A stretch of DNA of 20,113 nt from CAZIPZ01 sp964541075 (GTDB lineage: Bacteria; Acidobacteriota; Terriglobia; 20CM-2-55-15), in NCBI GenBank assembly GCA_964541075.1, contig CAZIPZ010000058.1, positions 1 through 20,113 on the forward strand. The letters are read 5' to 3'. Under the pieces are notes generated by a model. It was not told where the DNA came from. It saw nothing but the letters and a program-made list of their open reading frames with translations, and made no database searches. This document shows, in pieces, positions 1 to 7,047 of the stretch. The translations under genes were made by a program, and so were the position numbers. The number at the start of each line of letters is the position of its first letter. Within the stretch, counting starts at the first letter, position 1.

Positions 1-924
1 CATATGGAGGTCGCTGTCGAAATTTTCGGGAACGAGCCTTACGACGATATTTCCGAAGCCGGTTGATGCTTCCACCCAGGATGCGGCGCTATCCAATCGA
101 ATGTCTCCGGACTCGGTGGAACCCTGAAAAGGTCCTCTGACGCGACGGCTGGTGATATTGCCGCCGGCGGTCTTCGCGTTAATCCGAGCAGCTTCGCCGA
201 TCGTAATGTTGCCGGCATTTGTAGTGGCGCGGACATCACCGCGAGCTTCTCTGATTGTGATGCTTCCGCCGGCTGTTTGAGCGATAACCCGACCACTGAT
301 GGCTCCGGCGGCAATGGGGCCTGAGGTGTCGAATTCAGCGTCACCCGCCACGTCACCCACTTCGAGTGATCCACCTTGACTGCGAAGCTCTGCGCTTCCG
401 CCAATGTTGCCGGTTTTGATCAAACCGGCCTGCGTAACGATAGCCGTGCGACCTTTGACGTCGCCTACAACCACCGAGCCTCCCGTGGTGCGCAGCGTTA
501 CACTTCCGTCCGTATTTCCGACCCCGATGCTGCCGCCCTGGGTGACCAGATCCAAATTAACGGTTCTCGGGACAGTGATCCTCCACTCGACGGTTCCCTG
601 AAGTTGAGTGGGATTGGGACTGTTGCTTGTAATTTCCACGCGATCGCCCGCGCAGGTTTCCTTAACCTGAATCAGGTTGCTGTTGACCTGCACATCGACG
701 CCGTCGCGGCCGGCCGTATCGACAAGGAGATTGCCGACTGGAGCCCTGACAATGAGAACGCCGCCATCCGCGAGAGGACATTTGGCCAGAAGGGAAAGCG
801 GGAAGGCTAGAACGACAAGGCCGGCGAACACTCCGAGAAATTTTGAAATTCGAATTTCGAAGTTGAGGATTCGACCGTACAGCAGGTTCGAAGTTCTCAA
901 CTCGAAATTCGAATTGATCCTCAT
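1..924 (-). CDS. DUF4097-like secreted beta-repeat protein (3' part outside window)
   Basis: The frame is open from an ATG at 924 down to base 1, giving at least 308 residues; the C-terminus lies outside the window. A hydrophobic segment at about residues 30-47 (FLGVFAGLVVLAFPLSLLA) looks like a signal peptide or anchor. From about residue 120 the chain is made of short repeats built around GG-S/N-I/V and G-D/N-V/I, as in the right-handed beta structure of DUF4097 putative adhesins. The start codon overlaps the stop of the anti-sigma gene (ATGA), so the two are probably translationally coupled. Residues 1-29 are odd: they are encoded by an AT-rich inverted repeat and read like inserted low-complexity peptide. 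No function is established. Proteins of this kind often sit downstream of ECF sigma/anti-sigma pairs, so an envelope role is inferred. Confidence 0.8.
   Translation of the reverse strand, partial: MRINSNFELRTSNLLYGRILNFEIRISKFLGVFAGLVVLAFPLSLLAKCPLADGGVLIVRAPVGNLLVDTAGRDGVDVQVNSNLIQVKETCAGDRVEITSNSPNPTQLQGTVEWRITVPRTVNLDLVTQGGSIGVGNTDGSVTLRTTGGSVVVGDVKGRTAIVTQAGLIKTGNIGGSAELRSQGGSLEVGDVAGDAEFDTSGPIAAGAISGRVIAQTAGGSITIREARGDVRATTNAGNITIGEAARINAKTAGGNITSRRVRGPFQGSTESGDIRLDSAASWVEASTGFGNIVVRLVPENFDSDLHM
847..915. repeat. AT-rich inverted repeat inside the N-terminal coding region
   Basis: Arm 847-867 contains AATTCGAATTTCGA followed by AGTTGAG; arm 896-915 is its reverse complement apart from one extra A at 861. 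The spacer is 28 bases. The TTCGAA/GAATTC core is itself near-palindromic. The repeat lies within codons 3-26 of the DUF4097-like gene and encodes peptides rich in N, F, E, L, R, I and S. Short repeats of this look, sometimes read as coding, occur in many environmental genomes; membership in a dispersed family cannot be tested within this window. Confidence 0.7.
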
Positions 925-1856
925 CGCGTCATCCCTACGAACTGGAGCGCCTTCATGCGCACATAAGGATTGTCGTCTTCCTTGGTGACTTCTTCGATGG
1001 TCTTAGCCAGCGCTCGATCTTTAGAGATCGTAGTGAGCGCTTCAATCGCCTGGACACGAATACCCGCATTGTCCTCGTTGCTAAGAGTATGGATCAACGC
1101 TGCGCGCACGTGTTCTTCAGCCGCAAGACGTTTGAGCCCTTCCAAAGCCCGCATCCGGACCGCAGGATTGCCGTCGTTAACGAGCGCGTGGATCAGAGCT
1201 TCTTCGACAGGTTCGCTGTCCGGTTTTTGCGCCAAAACCTCAACAGCCTGCAACCTGGATCCCGGGTTGGTCTCATCACGCAAGGCGCTGAGCAGAAGCC
1301 TGCGTACGATATCGTCGTCCATTTTTCCTTGAAGGCGCAATGGCTGCAGCACTTCTCCTGCAAGTTCGATATGTCCAGTATTGGTGTCCGCGTCTACGAT
1401 TCGTAGGTTGGAGATTGAAGCATTGCTGGGGATGGAAAGGGAAGCCGGCGCCTGAGATATTGAGGCAGGGGTCGAAGAAGCCACCTGCATCTGCTGCTGG
1501 CCGCTGACGTATACGCCCAGGGCTAAACCCATTGCAACCAGGGCAGCCGATTCCAGCATCCGCATCGGCGTGAACACCACCGAAAAAGTAGGTATTCGCC
1601 ACCAACTCCGCTTCTTGTCCGCGGAATCCAGAGCGTCTGAAAGATGACGTCTGGATTCCACGAGCAAATCAGACGGAATATCATCCCATCGCGCCGCATC
1701 CTCTGCGAGGACCGCATACAGATCCTTTTCGGATTCATAAACTGCTTTACATCCGCTGCACTCACGAAGATGCGCCTCCAACCGCGGTCTTTCTGCGTCG
1801 GGAATCTCTTCATAAAGCAGCAATGTGATCTGGTGTTGATACTCTCGACAGTTCAT
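921..1856 (-). CDS. Zinc-finger anti-sigma factor with C-terminal HEAT repeats
   Basis: 311 residues. The N-terminus carries the anti-sigma zinc-binding motif H-x3-C-x2-C (HLRECSGC; H29, C33, C36). A single transmembrane segment lies at about residues 101-118 (LESAALVAMGLALGVYVS). A short beta-rich linker (about 148-176) follows, then about four HEAT-like helical repeats at 181-212, 217-247, 249-278 and 283-309 with the pattern N-P-x-V/S-R-x-x-A-x-E/x-x-L. The zinc finger should hold the co-encoded ECF sigma factor in the cytoplasm, while the HEAT array would face the periplasm. The start overlaps the sigma stop by ATGA, and the stop overlaps the DUF4097-like start by ATGA. The anti-sigma assignment is firm from motif and context. 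The role of the HEAT array as sensor or protein-binding platform is inference. Confidence 0.9.
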   Translation of the reverse strand: MNCREYQHQITLLLYEEIPDAERPRLEAHLRECSGCKAVYESEKDLYAVLAEDAARWDDIPSDLLVESRRHLSDALDSADKKRSWWRIPTFSVVFTPMRMLESAALVAMGLALGVYVSGQQQMQVASSTPASISQAPASLSIPSNASISNLRIVDADTNTGHIELAGEVLQPLRLQGKMDDDIVRRLLLSALRDETNPGSRLQAVEVLAQKPDSEPVEEALIHALVNDGNPAVRMRALEGLKRLAAEEHVRAALIHTLSNEDNAGIRVQAIEALTTISKDRALAKTIEEVTKEDDNPYVRMKALQFVGMTR

Positions 1857-2473
1857 ACGTTGGTTAAATACGCTCTCAATTTCTGGGTCGCGCGAAATAG
1901 ATAGTTTTTCGCGGTCTCTTCTGTGCTGCCCATGATCTCGCCAATCATCTTGAGCCGCAAACCTTGATAGTGCCTTAATTCAAATACAAGACGTTCTTTT
2001 TCGGAAAGGGTTTTTAACGCTTCCTGTATTTTTTGTCCGACTTCTTTGCCGTAAAGCCGCCTTTCAGGGTTGCTGTAGTAGGTCGTCGCAGCCAGCGTAT
2101 CCTTCAAGGCTGGACGGTCAGGATGTGCTTCGGTGTCCGATTCGTAGGAAATTTCCTCGCGTAGCGTCTGGCGCTTGCGAAGATGATCCAGGCTTACGTT
2201 GGTCGCAATCCTGTAGATCCATGTGTAAAAGCTCGATTCAAACCGGAAGCGGCCGAGCGATCTGTAGGCTTTGAGAAAGGTTTCTTGGAAAACTTCCCGC
2301 GCCTCCTCGCGGTTTCCCAGCATGTGGAACGCTAATCGGAGAATATCCCGATCATGCCTTTGCACCAGTTGCTCAAATGCCTCACGGTCGCCGCTTTGGG
2401 CTTGTTCTATCAGGAGCTTTTCATCTTCCGACTCGTGAACGCGTTGTGCGGCCCTTTTCAATATAGCTTCCAT
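1853..2473 (-). CDS. ECF (extracytoplasmic function) RNA polymerase sigma factor
   Basis: 206 residues from the ATG at 2473, the normal ECF size. Region 2 covers about residues 24-100 (DRDILRLAFHMLGN, then FYTWIYRIATNVSLDHLRKR) and region 4 about 145-200 (LSEKERLVFELRHYQGL, MGSTEETAKNYLFRA). The frame stays open upstream to 2713, but that extension would run into the mltD-like gene and has no family similarity, so I use the internal ATG. No clear Shine-Dalgarno precedes it; instead a hairpin ends exactly at the start codon (2474-2503). The stop overlaps the anti-sigma start. The sigma factor should direct RNA polymerase to a small regulon when released by the anti-sigma factor, probably including its own operon; no target promoter could be identified here. 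Confidence 0.93.
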   Translation of the reverse strand: MEAILKRAAQRVHESEDEKLLIEQAQSGDREAFEQLVQRHDRDILRLAFHMLGNREEAREVFQETFLKAYRSLGRFRFESSFYTWIYRIATNVSLDHLRKRQTLREEISYESDTEAHPDRPALKDTLAATTYYSNPERRLYGKEVGQKIQEALKTLSEKERLVFELRHYQGLRLKMIGEIMGSTEETAKNYLFRATQKLRAYLTNV

Positions 2474-2503
2474 GGTTACGGTTTTTTTAGACGCCCGTAA
2501 ACC
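2474..2503 (-). promoter_or_regulatory. Hairpin abutting the sigma factor start codon
   Basis: On the minus strand GGTTTACGG (2503-2495) can pair with CCGTAACC (2481-2474), with one bulged T. The 13-base loop ends in a run of seven A. The 3' arm ends on the base before the ATG at 2473. No purine-rich ribosome site is visible, so this stem could limit ribosome access. The structure is visible in the sequence; the regulatory role is inference. Confidence 0.4.
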
Positions 2504-2543
2504 TAAAAAGTATCGGCGTTTTGGACACAAAACAGCCCGAAGC

Positions 2544-2584
2544 AAAGGGGTTGGTGAGAGCCTGGCTCGCCCAGGCGCCCCTTT
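2544..2584 (-). promoter_or_regulatory. Two-part stem between the mltD-like gene and the sigma gene
   Basis: An outer pairing AAAGGGG / CCCCTTT (2584-2578 with 2550-2544) encloses an inner stem GCCTGG / CCAGGC (2576-2571 with 2565-2560) with a 5-base loop. It sits in the 142-base gap between the MltD-like stop and the sigma start. There is no U-tract after it on the minus strand, so it is a poor intrinsic terminator. It may be a leader structure or partial terminator. No convincing promoter was found around it. Confidence 0.35.
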
Positions 2585-2615
2585 CTTTAACCCGCAATTG
2601 GCTGTCCGAAATGAT

Positions 2616-4481
2616 CTACCTGCTGTTTTCGCCCAAGAAAATCGTGATCTGATCTCCGGGATGTATGACGGAGAGATTGTTCGTTTTGTTCCAAGAAAGT
2701 ATAGCATCCACACTGATGTTGTATGCCGTGGCGATTTCGTTCAAGGTTTCGCCAGGCCGTACTTCGTGAAGGACTCTCTTGGTAGGAGATGGTTTGGCAG
2801 CAGGCGTCTGTTCGGCGACAACAAGCACTTTCCCGACGACCAGACGTGTGTTTTGAAGATTGTTCCAGCGTTTAAGTTGTTCAACTGTAACGGAAAAACG
2901 TGTGGCAATGCGCGAAAGCGTGTCTCCTCTTCGCACCCGGTATGACGATGTCGAAGCCTTGGCGGCGCCAGACTTTGTCACTGAACTCGCCGTCAGGCGC
3001 GCCGGCGGGACTCCGCTCATGGGAACGATCAAGGTTTGACCAACCCGAAGGATCGTTTTCTTCCCTAAATTGTTCGCCTGCTGCAGTTCAACGGTGCTTG
3101 CACCGTATCGGCGAGCAATCGCACCAAGCGTATCGCCCTTCCGCACCGGATGCTCCCTGAACAGAATCCTCTTGCTCTCTGGTAGGGAGGCCACCTTTTG
3201 ATTGAACTGCTCCCCATAGCCTTTGGGAAGCACGAGTTCAAACTCCGGATCATTCGGCGGCGTCGTCCAGCGTAAAACATGCGCGTTCAGGTCTCGCAGT
3301 TGGTCGAGAGGTACATCGATCGACTCGGCGATCACTCTCAAATCCGTTGCTCGATCCAGCGGCACCCGCTCGGTTTCCAAAGGAGCTTGGGGAACGATAT
3401 TGAAGCCGTATTTTTCGGGATTTTTCCCGATGATTGTCATCGCCAGGATTGTCGGAACGTAATTGACGGTCTCTTTGGGGAGGGCTCTGCGGTCTGCCAA
3501 GCCCCAAAAGTTGTCCTGGCCTGTTTTCGTGAGAGCGCGCTGTACGCGCATGGGACCGGCGTTGTACGCCGCCATCGCTAGATACCAGTCATTAAACTCC
3601 TCGTAGAGGTCTTTGAGGTGTCGTGCAGCGGCTCGAGTCGATTTTTCGGGATCGGATCTTTCGTCGAGCCACCAGGTCTGGCGAAGCCCATATTCCTTTC
3701 CACGCGAGGATATGAACTGCCACATCCCTTTGGCCTTGGCGCGGGACATTGCGCGCGGCAGGAATGAACTCTCCGCCTGGCAAAGGTAAATGAGATCCTG
3801 AGGGACGCCTTCTTCTTTGAGGATGTTTTCAATCATCGGGCGATATCTGCCCATGCGCACCAGCCCGGCCTCTATCGTTCGATGGCCGCGCCCGCGTTGG
3901 TAATACTCCAGGAAGGCGAGCACCCGGTCATTGATTTCGATTGGGAGATCGTGAGCCAGTTCCTTGACTTCGTCTTCAACTTCCTGCCGAAGATTGGGGT
4001 TTACCGGCGCCGGAAAAGTTTCGACATGCTCCAGATCGTCGATCGCGGCATGATCGTGTGCGCCATCCGTGAAACCGTCACCCTGTTGCAGGGCGACCAA
4101 TTCCAGCGCGGATATCCTTTCGATCATGTCGCCTATCTCGCGTTCCAGCCTGATATTCGATTCGTAGGTGGCGGCGGAACTCAAAAGAACGTCGACAGCT
4201 CCGTCGAATTCCTGTTTTGCGGCTTTCAGATACCCTTGATTGTAAAGCTCCTCGCCGCGTTCATATTTCATGCGGGCTTCAACAATGGCTAAACCGATGG
4301 GGTCCGCAGAATCTTTTCCCTGTAACTGCGTCGGAAGGACGCTGCTGATGGGCTCGACGTGGCGGTCCATTGAAAGTAGAGCTGGAGTAGGAACTTTCGC
4401 CAATTTCGGCGTTTTAGGCGAGCAGGAAACCAACAAAGGGATAATAAGGACAAAAGTTTTGCGAATGACGCTCGAAGTCAA
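2616..4481 (-). CDS. mltD: Membrane-bound lytic murein transglycosylase (MltD-like lipoprotein, three LysM domains)
   Basis: Cleaves peptidoglycan glycan strands with formation of 1,6-anhydromuramyl ends at the cell envelope. From the TTG at 4481 it has 621 residues. A lipoprotein signal ends at a lipobox, LLVSC (Cys20). After a helical stretch comes the SLT domain at about 213-343, with the catalytic Glu in QAESSF (E237), GMWQFI, and AAYNAG. Three LysM domains follow at about 442-487, 512-555 and 570-615, each with a GDTL or GETL signature. E. coli MltD is shorter with two LysM units. A GTG at 4487 is in frame but lies inside the AGGGGG ribosome site; the TTG is 5 bases downstream of that site, so I prefer it. 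It lies between comEC and the sigma operon; a hairpin separates it from comEC, so it may have its own transcription. Confidence 0.93.
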   Translation of the reverse strand: MTSSVIRKTFVLIIPLLVSCSPKTPKLAKVPTPALLSMDRHVEPISSVLPTQLQGKDSADPIGLAIVEARMKYERGEELYNQGYLKAAKQEFDGAVDVLLSSAATYESNIRLEREIGDMIERISALELVALQQGDGFTDGAHDHAAIDDLEHVETFPAPVNPNLRQEVEDEVKELAHDLPIEINDRVLAFLEYYQRGRGHRTIEAGLVRMGRYRPMIENILKEEGVPQDLIYLCQAESSFLPRAMSRAKAKGMWQFISSRGKEYGLRQTWWLDERSDPEKSTRAAARHLKDLYEEFNDWYLAMAAYNAGPMRVQRALTKTGQDNFWGLADRRALPKETVNYVPTILAMTIIGKNPEKYGFNIVPQAPLETERVPLDRATDLRVIAESIDVPLDQLRDLNAHVLRWTTPPNDPEFELVLPKGYGEQFNQKVASLPESKRILFREHPVRKGDTLGAIARRYGASTVELQQANNLGKKTILRVGQTLIVPMSGVPPARLTASSVTKSGAAKASTSSYRVRRGDTLSRIATRFSVTVEQLKRWNNLQNTRLVVGKVLVVAEQTPAAKPSPTKRVLHEVRPGETLNEIATAYNISVDAILSWNKTNNLSVIHPGDQITIFLGENSR

Positions 4482-4486
4482 ACACA

Positions 4487-4492
4487 CCCCCT
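4487..4492 (-). promoter_or_regulatory. Ribosome binding site deciding the mltD-like start
   Basis: AGGGGG on the minus strand lies 5 bases before TTG (4481-4479), a good spacing. The alternative GTG (4487-4485) overlaps the last G of this site and could not use it. Confidence 0.5.
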
Positions 4493-4504
4493 AGAAAGTC
4501 AAAA

Positions 4505-4547
4505 GCCACTAATCTGCAGATTTTTGAGGTCTTCGAGTATTAGTGGC
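4505..4547 (-). terminator. Hairpin at the comEC stop, possible intrinsic terminator
   Basis: GCCACTAAT (4547-4539) pairs perfectly with ATTAGTGGC (4513-4505) over 9 bp; the 5' arm includes the comEC stop codon TAA. The loop is 25 bases. On the minus strand the stem is followed by TTTTGACTTTC, a broken T-run. It could terminate or attenuate transcription between comEC and the mltD-like gene. The stem is only moderately stable, so I hold this loosely. Confidence 0.45.
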
Positions 4548-7035
4548 CGTTAAAAAGAAAGCGTATCTTACACAAGCAGCGCGATTCAGTCAAGCCTGTA
4601 AATATCTGAAAGCGCATGTTTTGTTGAATTTCCGTGCCTGTCTCCTGGGCCGCCGTCTCATTTTCGCCGCCTAAAGTCACGGTTATGGCGCCCAGCAGAT
4701 CGGTGCGTAGCGCCGGTAAAGCCGACGCATCCGGATGGCCGAATGGATTGTTTGCTCCGACGGATATAACTCTCAGTCCCGCCTCCGTCCGCAAGCGGAC
4801 GCCTTTACTACCGTGGTGCGCCACCTTCAGCAGGTCGACTCTCGCGGGCGCCGGAATCGGCTGTTCGATGTCGCCCGTAAAAAGAGCGCTTGCCGGACCC
4901 GCCGTCAAAAGGAAAACGACCGAGTCGTTGTTGGACGCTGTTTTCCGGACTCTCCAATGGTCGGGCGGATGAAGGATCGTAATAGAACCCACCCTCTGCC
5001 CCCTTGAAACCCAACGGATAGGCGTCTGGTTTTTATGAACTTCTTCGATCAGCTGGCGATACCTTGGGATCATCGGATTCCTTCCCAGCCAGACTTCCCC
5101 AACCGCAAAATTGGAGATGACATCGAAAAGCCCATCCATATGGTCATGATGGGCATGAGTTAGAAGCACGGCGTCCAGGCGCCGAATCCGCCTCGAAAAA
5201 AGATAAGCGCTCACGACGTTCTCGCCGATCGAGAAAATGCTTTGGTCTTGAAGCGCAAGAAATCGCGCCGCGGGAACACCACCACCGTCGACCAACATTC
5301 GTTTTCCTGAAGGGAACTCGATCAGAATGGAGTCGCCCTCGCCCACGTCGAGAAAAGTTATCGTCACCTTGTTTGGAGCGGGAGGCGAAAAATCTGCGAA
5401 TGCGATGACGCCTTGAATTATCCCGACCATTCCGACTGTGATCAGGGTCAAGATTTTCCGCCGCTTGAAAATTGTAAAAACAACGATCGCGATCACGCCT
5501 GCATAAGCGACCCAGAGCCACAATGGTGCGGAAGGCGCCCGCACTGTGGCTCCCGGGAGGAGCAGACAAAGGCGAATCAATCTCATTAGACTTTGAAGGA
5601 GAAAAGCTATGAACCAGCCGATCCAGGAACCGAGAAAACTGGGAAGCGCAATGATCAACAATCCGAGCGGCGTGACGACACTCGCAACCAGCCCTGCAGG
5701 CAGGTTGAGCAGCGGCGAAATGATCGAGATGCGATGGAAAGACTCGACCATGAAAAACAAAAAGACGCTCTCCACCGACAGGGATACGATCAGCAACTCT
5801 CCGGTGATCAACAGCAACGTCCAGGGTGTTGTTATGACCCATGACGGAAACCCGTACAGTTCGCACCAAGCCCTGCGCGCCACCCGCCAGTCCGCTATCT
5901 CGATTTCCACATTCGAGTCCCGATAAATATCGTCGAATTCGCGCAGGGCTTCTCTCAACCATCCGAAAGCCCATCGAGCCGCGGGAATTCCCAGGGCGAG
6001 TATCGCTAGCACGGCAGCGAAGGTCATTTGAAAGCTGGAATCTTCGAGCGATGTTGGATCGAATAGCAAGATGATGAAGGCCGTCGCGGCAGTCGCATTC
6101 AGCGGGGCATGGTCTCGGTCGAGCCATCTCGCGGCTACGAAAAAACAGACCATCAACGCCGCCCGCAACACGGGGGTCTGACCTTCGACTATAGTCGCAT
6201 AGAGCAATACGCTTGCGAGTATCAGCAAAAGTCTGGCCTGTCTTTTCCATGAAAGGATCCGCGCTAACCAGGAGGCCGCACCTGCGACTACGGCAAGGTT
6301 AAAACCGGACACGACCACAAGATGATAAAGACCGCTTGCCTGAAACTGTCGCTGGGCGTCTGCTGTAATGCCCTGCTGCTGTCCGAGCACCATTCCTAAT
6401 ACAAGACCCGACACAAGTGGATCTTCCTGAAATGGCGCCTCGAGTTTCGTTTCGATCCGGTCCCTGACCGAATCCATCCCGTGCCACCCACGTGAAAGAA
6501 CAGTTATCAGGCGCGGACTGCGGATGGTTCCAGTCCAGTAGATGCCTTGGCGTTCGAAGTGGCGACGGAAATCAAACACGCCCGGATCGCGATAAGCGAC
6601 GGGGCGGCGCAGTCTCACCAGGATTTCGACGCGGTCGCCGGAGCCCAGATCCAGCGCATCGAAGAGTTTGCGCTGCTCCGGTTCCTCGAGAAACTCCGTT
6701 AGCCGCGCCCGCCCATGGCGAGTCTGTGCGTCTACGGATTGCAATTCCACGTCCAAATACACGCCCAGCCCGCGCCACTGCGGAGCCCGGGTCAGGACGC
6801 CGACAATCCGAACGGGTGCATCCCCAAGACTCGGAGGCGGTTCGAACTCGCGCGCTCGAAGTCCCGATCCGAGCAATGCCATCGTTAGCAGCCACAATTT
6901 TGGTCGTGCGAACGCAATCAGGATCGATAACGGGAGGCAGATCCAAACGTAGGTCAGATCAAGACACGGCGCGAGAAGAATTCCGGTGACAAGAGCGGCG
7001 AGCGGCAGCCCCATTGGCATGAACAGCGGCTGCAA
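4540..7035 (-). CDS. comEC: ComEC/Rec2-type DNA uptake channel with C-terminal metallo-beta-lactamase fold
   Basis: 831 residues, full family length. ComEC forms the inner-membrane channel for single-stranded DNA in natural transformation. Two N-terminal membrane segments precede a soluble DUF4131-like region (about 70-180). The Competence core (about 205-490) starts with DPLVSGLVLGMVLG and GLYHLVVVSGFN and has many hydrophobic helices. The C-terminal MBL domain (about 555-790) has FLDVGEGD, LVDGGG, THAHHDHMDG (626-635), FTGDIE and VAHHGS, so the metal ligands appear intact. The frame begins at a TTG at 7035; an ATG at 7020 (residue 6) is an equally good start and neither has a clear ribosome site. 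It follows the methyltransferase gene after 12 bases. No other competence genes are in the window. Confidence 0.93.
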   Translation of the reverse strand: MQPLFMPMGLPLAALVTGILLAPCLDLTYVWICLPLSILIAFARPKLWLLTMALLGSGLRAREFEPPPSLGDAPVRIVGVLTRAPQWRGLGVYLDVELQSVDAQTRHGRARLTEFLEEPEQRKLFDALDLGSGDRVEILVRLRRPVAYRDPGVFDFRRHFERQGIYWTGTIRSPRLITVLSRGWHGMDSVRDRIETKLEAPFQEDPLVSGLVLGMVLGQQQGITADAQRQFQASGLYHLVVVSGFNLAVVAGAASWLARILSWKRQARLLLILASVLLYATIVEGQTPVLRAALMVCFFVAARWLDRDHAPLNATAATAFIILLFDPTSLEDSSFQMTFAAVLAILALGIPAARWAFGWLREALREFDDIYRDSNVEIEIADWRVARRAWCELYGFPSWVITTPWTLLLITGELLIVSLSVESVFLFFMVESFHRISIISPLLNLPAGLVASVVTPLGLLIIALPSFLGSWIGWFIAFLLQSLMRLIRLCLLLPGATVRAPSAPLWLWVAYAGVIAIVVFTIFKRRKILTLITVGMVGIIQGVIAFADFSPPAPNKVTITFLDVGEGDSILIEFPSGKRMLVDGGGVPAARFLALQDQSIFSIGENVVSAYLFSRRIRRLDAVLLTHAHHDHMDGLFDVISNFAVGEVWLGRNPMIPRYRQLIEEVHKNQTPIRWVSRGQRVGSITILHPPDHWRVRKTASNNDSVVFLLTAGPASALFTGDIEQPIPAPARVDLLKVAHHGSKGVRLRTEAGLRVISVGANNPFGHPDASALPALRTDLLGAITVTLGGENETAAQETGTEIQQNMRFQIFTGLTESRCLCKIRFLFNGH

Positions 7036-7047
7036 AGAGCGAGGTCA

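Noticed and set aside
39..404. 121-codon minus-strand frame at the left end
   Set aside because: It overlaps the DUF4097-like frame, which has the beta-repeat pattern and an ATGA-coupled start. The 121-codon frame is Pro/Ala-rich shadow sequence.
376..810. 144-codon plus-strand frame opposite the DUF4097-like gene
   Set aside because: It is antisense to a supported coding frame and has no domain or ribosome site.
2474..2713. N-terminal extension of the sigma factor to an upstream start
   Set aside because: The added 80 residues overlap the MltD-like gene and do not resemble any sigma factor region; the ATG at 2473 gives a normal ECF protein.
2472..2945. 157-codon plus-strand frame opposite the sigma leader and MltD C-terminus
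   Set aside because: It covers the third LysM domain on the other strand and the intergenic stems; nothing in the translation supports a gene.
5144..6250. Long minus-strand open frame (368 codons) within comEC
   Set aside because: It lies in a different frame of the same strand as comEC, whose domains are continuous across the region. The translation is Arg/Ser-rich with no recognisable domain, as expected of a GC-driven shadow frame.
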